Position numbers and translations under genes: made by a program. The notes beneath the pieces were generated by a model that did no database searches, was not told where the DNA came from, and saw nothing but the letters and a program-made list of their open reading frames with translations. Source: JAGFIY01 sp964499285 (GTDB lineage Bacteria > Bacteroidota > Ignavibacteria > Ignavibacteriales > Melioribacteraceae). From it: 64,000 bases of DNA. The stretch spans positions 1 through 64,000 of the forward strand of contig CAZCLA010000002.1 of assembly GCA_964499285.1 (NCBI GenBank), read 5' to 3'. Below are positions 60,656-64,000 of this stretch, in pieces (positions within the stretch are counted from its first letter, which is position 1; each line of letters opens with the position of its first letter).

Positions 60656-61669
60656 TTAATAATCTTTTACTTTTACGACAGTTCCTTTATGAAGTGAATC
60701 AGTGGCTGCGATTGCAACTTGCAGACCGGCAATCCCATCAGCAATAGTTACTCCGGGTTCCAAATCATTCTGAAGATTTTTTATAAAATCATTCAATTGT
60801 GCCACATATGCATCACAGAATCTTTCAGGGAAATATGGAACTACATCGTGAGTTACTCCTTTAGTTGTCATCACTAAAACCGGAGTTTCACGAAGGTACC
60901 CAATTTTTAGAGCGCCGTCTGTACCGAGGACTTCGGCTCTAATATCATAACCATACACACCGTTTCGGCTTATATCGATTTCCCCAAGACAACCGCTTTC
61001 AAATTTCATCGAAATTATCACATTATCAGTATCGCCGGCTTTTTCTGCTTCGGGAAATGCAAGCACTCCGCCGATTGAATATACGGTTGAAATATCTCCC
61101 ATATACCATCTTGCGATGTCAATATCGTGCACTGCCTGATCCAAAATTTGACCACCGCTGTTTTCCGGATATAAATATTCAAGTGTTGGTAAATACGGAT
61201 CTCTTGATGATCCTCGGAAAACAACCGGGTTGCCGATTATGCCTTCTTCGATTTGTTTTTTAGCTTTAGCAAATCCAGTATCAAACCGTCTCATATAACC
61301 TTGCTGATAAAAAACGCCATACTTTTTAATTGCTGATTCCATAGCTCGTGCATCTTCGATCGTCAAGCTCATCGGTTTTTCACAAAACATAGGAACACCC
61401 TTTTCTGCAGCATCCAAAACAATTTCTTTATGGTTGGAAGTTGTAGCAGTTATGATTACCGCATCTAAAGACTTATCATCATTAATTTCTTGATGACTGA
61501 AGTAAGCTTTTTCGACATCAAATTTTTCTGCACACTTTGTAGCTCTTTCTGGAATAATATCCGCGACAGCCACTAAGTTCGCTTTGACTACGCGTGTGGT
61601 TAGGAATTCGGCGTACATGTTTCCTAATCTTCCGGTACCGATTAAACCAACATTAATTTTTTTCTTCAT
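60656..61669 (-). CDS. iolG: IolG-like myo-inositol dehydrogenase (Gfo/Idh family)
   Basis: A 337-residue NAD-dependent oxidoreductase. Its Rossmann motif GTGRLG (11-16), CEKP (96-99), SRDPYLPTLEY and the active-site His181 in AVHDIDIARW match inositol 2-dehydrogenases of the Gfo/Idh/MocA family. It would oxidise myo-inositol to scyllo-inosose as the first step, supplying IolM. It is the first enzyme gene after the regulator, 159 bp downstream. A TTGACA (61734-61729, minus) in that gap lacks a good -10 box, so read-through from the regulator promoter may be important. Confidence 0.88.
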   Translation of the reverse strand: MKKKINVGLIGTGRLGNMYAEFLTTRVVKANLVAVADIIPERATKCAEKFDVEKAYFSHQEINDDKSLDAVIITATTSNHKEIVLDAAEKGVPMFCEKPMSLTIEDARAMESAIKKYGVFYQQGYMRRFDTGFAKAKKQIEEGIIGNPVVFRGSSRDPYLPTLEYLYPENSGGQILDQAVHDIDIARWYMGDISTVYSIGGVLAFPEAEKAGDTDNVIISMKFESGCLGEIDISRNGVYGYDIRAEVLGTDGALKIGYLRETPVLVMTTKGVTHDVVPYFPERFCDAYVAQLNDFIKNLQNDLEPGVTIADGIAGLQVAIAATDSLHKGTVVKVKDY

Positions 61670-61828
61670 TTATTTGTCCTCGATTAAAGTGTCCAGCAAA
61701 ATTGATTTTTTTAAAAGCTATTTGAAGCTGTCAATAAATTTTCCTTGAGTAAAAAAGAGCGTATTTATCCCTTAAAATTTTAATCAGAAATTTTTAACTA
61801 AAATTATTTATCTATAAGTGGAATTATC

Positions 61829-62920
61829 TTATTTCTTATCCAAAACGGAATTTCTCTCAATCAAATAAGACTTTAGAACTTTAGACTTTCCTTTGCCCTT
61901 TAGTCCATTTATTCTGTCATTAATAAGTTTCATGCTTTCAACGCCCATTTCATAAATCGGCTGATGCATTGTAGTAAGACCAATTTGATGTTGGCAATGA
62001 GGAAGAAGATCATCGTAACCTACGATTGATAAATCTTCCGGAATTTTTATACCCATATCAATTGCGATGGAACTTATAAGGTAAGCTATTCTATCGTGAC
62101 CCGCGAAGACGGCAGAATATTTTTTTCTTTGCTTGAAGAGTTTTTTTGCAAATTCGATGTAAGGTTTTTCGGAAAATCTTCCGTCGTGCGTAAGAATAAT
62201 AGACTTATCAATTGGTATTTTGTAATCTATCAGAGCTTTTTTATATCCTTCTAATCTTTCCCGCTCGGAACTGAATAATGTACTTAGAGTAATTGCAATT
62301 TTTCGATGTCCTTTTTTTATTAAGTACTCGGTAATTTTGTATGCCCCGTTAAAATTATCTGTGGTGACATGATCAATACTAAGTCCTGGAATTATTCTAT
62401 CCGCTAAGACAACAGGAATATTACGGTTTGTAAATTTTTCAACTATTATTTTATTTTTTTCATCGGATGCTGCTGTAGGAACGAAAATTACTCCTGTGGT
62501 AGAATTTTCGATTAAACGATCTGCATGATATTCTGCTTTGATAAATAGATCATCGGTGTTGCAAAGAATAAGACTTTGTTTATTATTTGCAGCTTCATCT
62601 TCAGCGCCGCGTGCAAGTTCGGGAGCATAACCAACACGTATATCGGGTACTAATATTCCAATTATTTTCTTACCTCCGTTATCAACAATTCTGCTTTTAA
62701 CAAATGTTCCAAGCTTTCTTTTTCTAACCAGATATCCCATATTTACCAAGTTCTGAATTGCCTGACGAATTGTAGCTCGAGCTAACCCAGCCATTTGGAC
62801 TAATTCTGCTTCGGTTGGAATTTTATCTCCGGGTTTAAATACACCTTGTTCTATCTGTTCTACAAGCCATCTTTGAAGTTGAAAATATTGTGGAACAGGA
62901 CTATTTCTATCAATTATCAT
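61829..62920 (-). CDS. GntR-LacI hybrid transcriptional regulator of the inositol regulon (AraR-like)
   Basis: A 363-residue regulator with an N-terminal GntR winged helix (about 1-75: VPQYFQLQRWLVEQIEQGVFKPGDKIPTEAELVQMAGLARATIRQAI in pieces). A C-terminal LacI/periplasmic-binding-like sensor domain covers about 88-355 (IIGILVPDIRVGYAPELARG, SIVGYDDLLPHCQHQIGLTTMHQP in pieces). This is the AraR architecture. Its own consensus promoter contains an operator (site C), and identical operators lie at two further promoters in the window. The effector is probably inositol or a pathway intermediate. It is transcribed toward iolG. Confidence 0.9.
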   Translation of the reverse strand: MIIDRNSPVPQYFQLQRWLVEQIEQGVFKPGDKIPTEAELVQMAGLARATIRQAIQNLVNMGYLVRKRKLGTFVKSRIVDNGGKKIIGILVPDIRVGYAPELARGAEDEAANNKQSLILCNTDDLFIKAEYHADRLIENSTTGVIFVPTAASDEKNKIIVEKFTNRNIPVVLADRIIPGLSIDHVTTDNFNGAYKITEYLIKKGHRKIAITLSTLFSSERERLEGYKKALIDYKIPIDKSIILTHDGRFSEKPYIEFAKKLFKQRKKYSAVFAGHDRIAYLISSIAIDMGIKIPEDLSIVGYDDLLPHCQHQIGLTTMHQPIYEMGVESMKLINDRINGLKGKGKSKVLKSYLIERNSVLDKK

Positions 62921-62941
62921 TTTTTTTCCAAAGATTTCTTA

Positions 62942-62981
62942 TTGTATAGACAATTATACAAAATAAGATTTTTCGTGTCAA
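62942..62981 (-). promoter_or_regulatory. promoter and operator (site C) of the regulator gene
   Basis: On the minus strand, a perfect consensus promoter is present: TTGACA (62981-62976), 17 bp, TATAAT (62958-62953). The operator core GTATAGAC (62944-62951) starts 1 bp past the -10 box and lies inside TTGTATAGACAA (62942-62953). A larger TTGTATA-6-TATACAA symmetry extends to 62961. It lies 22 bp before the regulator ATG, implying autoregulation and possibly control of the downstream iol genes. Confidence 0.85.
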
Positions 62982-62993
62982 GAAATTTTATAA

Positions 62994-63332
62994 TTACTTA
63001 TTCAAAAAATCTTCACGCCACGGATTGAATACATCCAAAAGAATACCCGACTTTAATGCTTTAACTCCGTGTTCCACATTAGGCGGTACATAAAAACCGT
63101 CACCTTCATTTAATATTTTCGATTCATCACCAATATTCACTTCAAATTTTCCTTTTTCTACATATGAGGTCTGACTGTGAGGATGACTGTGTCTTGTACC
63201 AATCGCTCCTTTTTCAAAATAAATTTTTGCCATCATCAAATCTTTATTATAGCCGAGTATTTTTCGCTTTATTCCCTTCTCAATATTTTCCAAAGGAATC
63301 TCTTCGTTCAATAAATAACTTTTACTTTCCAC
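62994..63332 (-). CDS. KdgF-like cupin protein
   Basis: A single-domain cupin of about 112 residues with metal-ligand motif RHSHPHSQTSYVEKGKFEV and GDGFYVPPNVEHGVKAL. It ends DVFNPWREDFL, which recalls KdgF-type cupins that help convert unsaturated uronates to ketouronates. The GTG at 63332, 5 nt after GAGGG, is preferred over a TTG 12 bp earlier. It sits 20 bp after the pyrophosphatase gene and upstream of the regulator promoter. A link to uronate metabolism would fit the neighbouring pathway but is inferred. Confidence 0.75.
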   Translation of the reverse strand: MESKSYLLNEEIPLENIEKGIKRKILGYNKDLMMAKIYFEKGAIGTRHSHPHSQTSYVEKGKFEVNIGDESKILNEGDGFYVPPNVEHGVKALKSGILLDVFNPWREDFLNK

Positions 63333-63352
63333 ACTATCCCTCAATATTTTTT

Positions 63353-64000
63353 TTACAGAACTGAAAATGCAACTGTTAAACCTGACATAACAATTGCAAC
63401 CATACTCATCAACTTTATTAAAATGTTCAAGCTCGGTCCGGAAGTATCTTTAAACGGATCGCCTACTGTATCACCAATTACTGTTGCTTTATGACTTGAA
63501 GAGCCCTTACCGCCGAGATTTCCTTCCTCAACATATTTTTTTGCATTATCCCAAGCACCGCCGGAATTTGCCATAAATACGGCAAGTATAAAACCGGTTC
63601 CCAAACCGCCGACTAACAATCCCATTACACCGGCCACTCCGAAAATTATTCCAACTGCTATAGGAATAATTATCGCTAATGAGGAAGGAAGAATCATTTC
63701 AAGTTGTGCCCCTTTAGTAGAAATCTCAACACATTTAGCATAATCAGGAACAGCTTTACCATCTAATATTCCGGGAATTTCGGCAAATTGTCTTCTAACC
63801 TCATCAACCATTTTTTGAGCGGCTCTTCCAACTGCATTCATTGTTAAACCGCAAAAAACAAATGCCATCATTGAACCGATAAAAACTCCGACTAGTACAG
63901 TTGGATTCATCAAGTTTACTTCAAAGTGATTCATAAAATCCATTATACCTGCTTCACGAACACTTACCGAAACACCATTACCAAGTGAAATTACTTCTTC
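63353..64000 (-). CDS. hppA: membrane-bound (ion-pumping) pyrophosphatase, C-terminal part
   Basis: The reading frame is open to the right edge, so only about the last 216 residues are present. The sequence shows conserved HppA C-terminal features: several membrane helices, KPDYAKCVEIST-like cytoplasmic loop (AVPDYAKCVEISTKGA), MANSGGAWDNAKKYVEEG, and HKATVIGDTVGDPFKDTSGPSLNILIKLMS in pieces, which carries pyrophosphate-binding Asp residues. The enzyme couples pyrophosphate hydrolysis to Na+ or H+ pumping. The residues that separate K+-dependent from K+-independent types lie outside the window. Confidence 0.95.
   Translation of the reverse strand, partial: EEVISLGNGVSVSVREAGIMDFMNHFEVNLMNPTVLVGVFIGSMMAFVFCGLTMNAVGRAAQKMVDEVRRQFAEIPGILDGKAVPDYAKCVEISTKGAQLEMILPSSLAIIIPIAVGIIFGVAGVMGLLVGGLGTGFILAVFMANSGGAWDNAKKYVEEGNLGGKGSSSHKATVIGDTVGDPFKDTSGPSLNILIKLMSMVAIVMSGLTVAFSVL

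Overview
The window looks like part of a chromosome from a low-GC, Gram-negative member of the Bacteroidota/Chlorobiota side of the FCB group. The protein flavour suggests Ignavibacteria; this is a judgement from sequence style, not a database match. Support comes from Kdo and Lpt lipopolysaccharide genes, a MoxR-DUF58-Bat operon, a TonB-dependent receptor with a carboxypeptidase-regulatory N-domain, and many lipoprotein and secreted proteins. The clearest promoters are of the TTGACA-17-TATAAT/TATATT kind. One assembly gap of exactly 100 Ns lies at 51653-51752.

Layout. 1-514: 5' end of a 16S rRNA gene on the minus strand with its leader and promoter. 515-2583 (+): a small unknown protein, a candidate short RNA with a strong terminator, a DUF3098 membrane protein, an EutN/CcmL-type microcompartment vertex protein and dprA. 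2580-10288 (-): rarA, a DivIC/FtsB-like protein, ddl, a fuculose-phosphate-type aldolase, a Gfo/Idh oxidoreductase, metF and a penicillin-acylase-family hydrolase. 10530-15482 (+): two LiaF-like envelope proteins with a LytS/LytTR two-component pair, then a CoA-acylating aldehyde dehydrogenase with a tail resembling a microcompartment targeting peptide. 15527-25155 (-): Kdo synthesis and LPS export (kdsA, kdsB, kdsC, kdsD, lptA, lptB, lptC), ruvB, an acyltransferase, a B12-binding mutase subunit, a PLP enzyme and gatC. 25158-36125 (-): a VWA lipoprotein, an M48 protease and the Bat operon. 36273-38764 (-): rlmB, hisS and ptsN. 38992-40695 (+): an orphan Rossmann protein followed by a small MITE-like inverted repeat.

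40940-62920 (all minus strand) is the most interesting part. It encodes a beta-propeller phytase lipoprotein, a TonB receptor, a secreted phosphoesterase, an organophosphate:phosphate-type antiporter, an unusual PfkB kinase, a ribose/inositol-type ABC importer, four enzymes matching the Thermotoga-type inositol route (IolG, IolM, IolN, IolO) and tagaturonate-fructuronate epimerase UxaE. Together these would take phytate or myo-inositol to D-fructuronate, the entry to hexuronate/KDG catabolism. A GntR-LacI hybrid regulator is encoded at the head of the cluster. The same palindromic operator (core GTATAGAC) sits exactly 1 bp downstream of the -10 box at three promoters: the regulator, the phytase-uxaE unit and the alcohol dehydrogenase-antiporter-kinase-phosphoesterase unit. 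This makes it one regulon. Upstream of the regulator lie a KdgF-like cupin and the 3' part of a membrane pyrophosphatase gene running off the window.

No CRISPR array, prophage, complete insertion sequence or tRNA gene was recognised. Intergenic stretches not described individually are below 300 bases; 46621-46870, upstream of the TonB receptor, shows no clear promoter or operator by eye.
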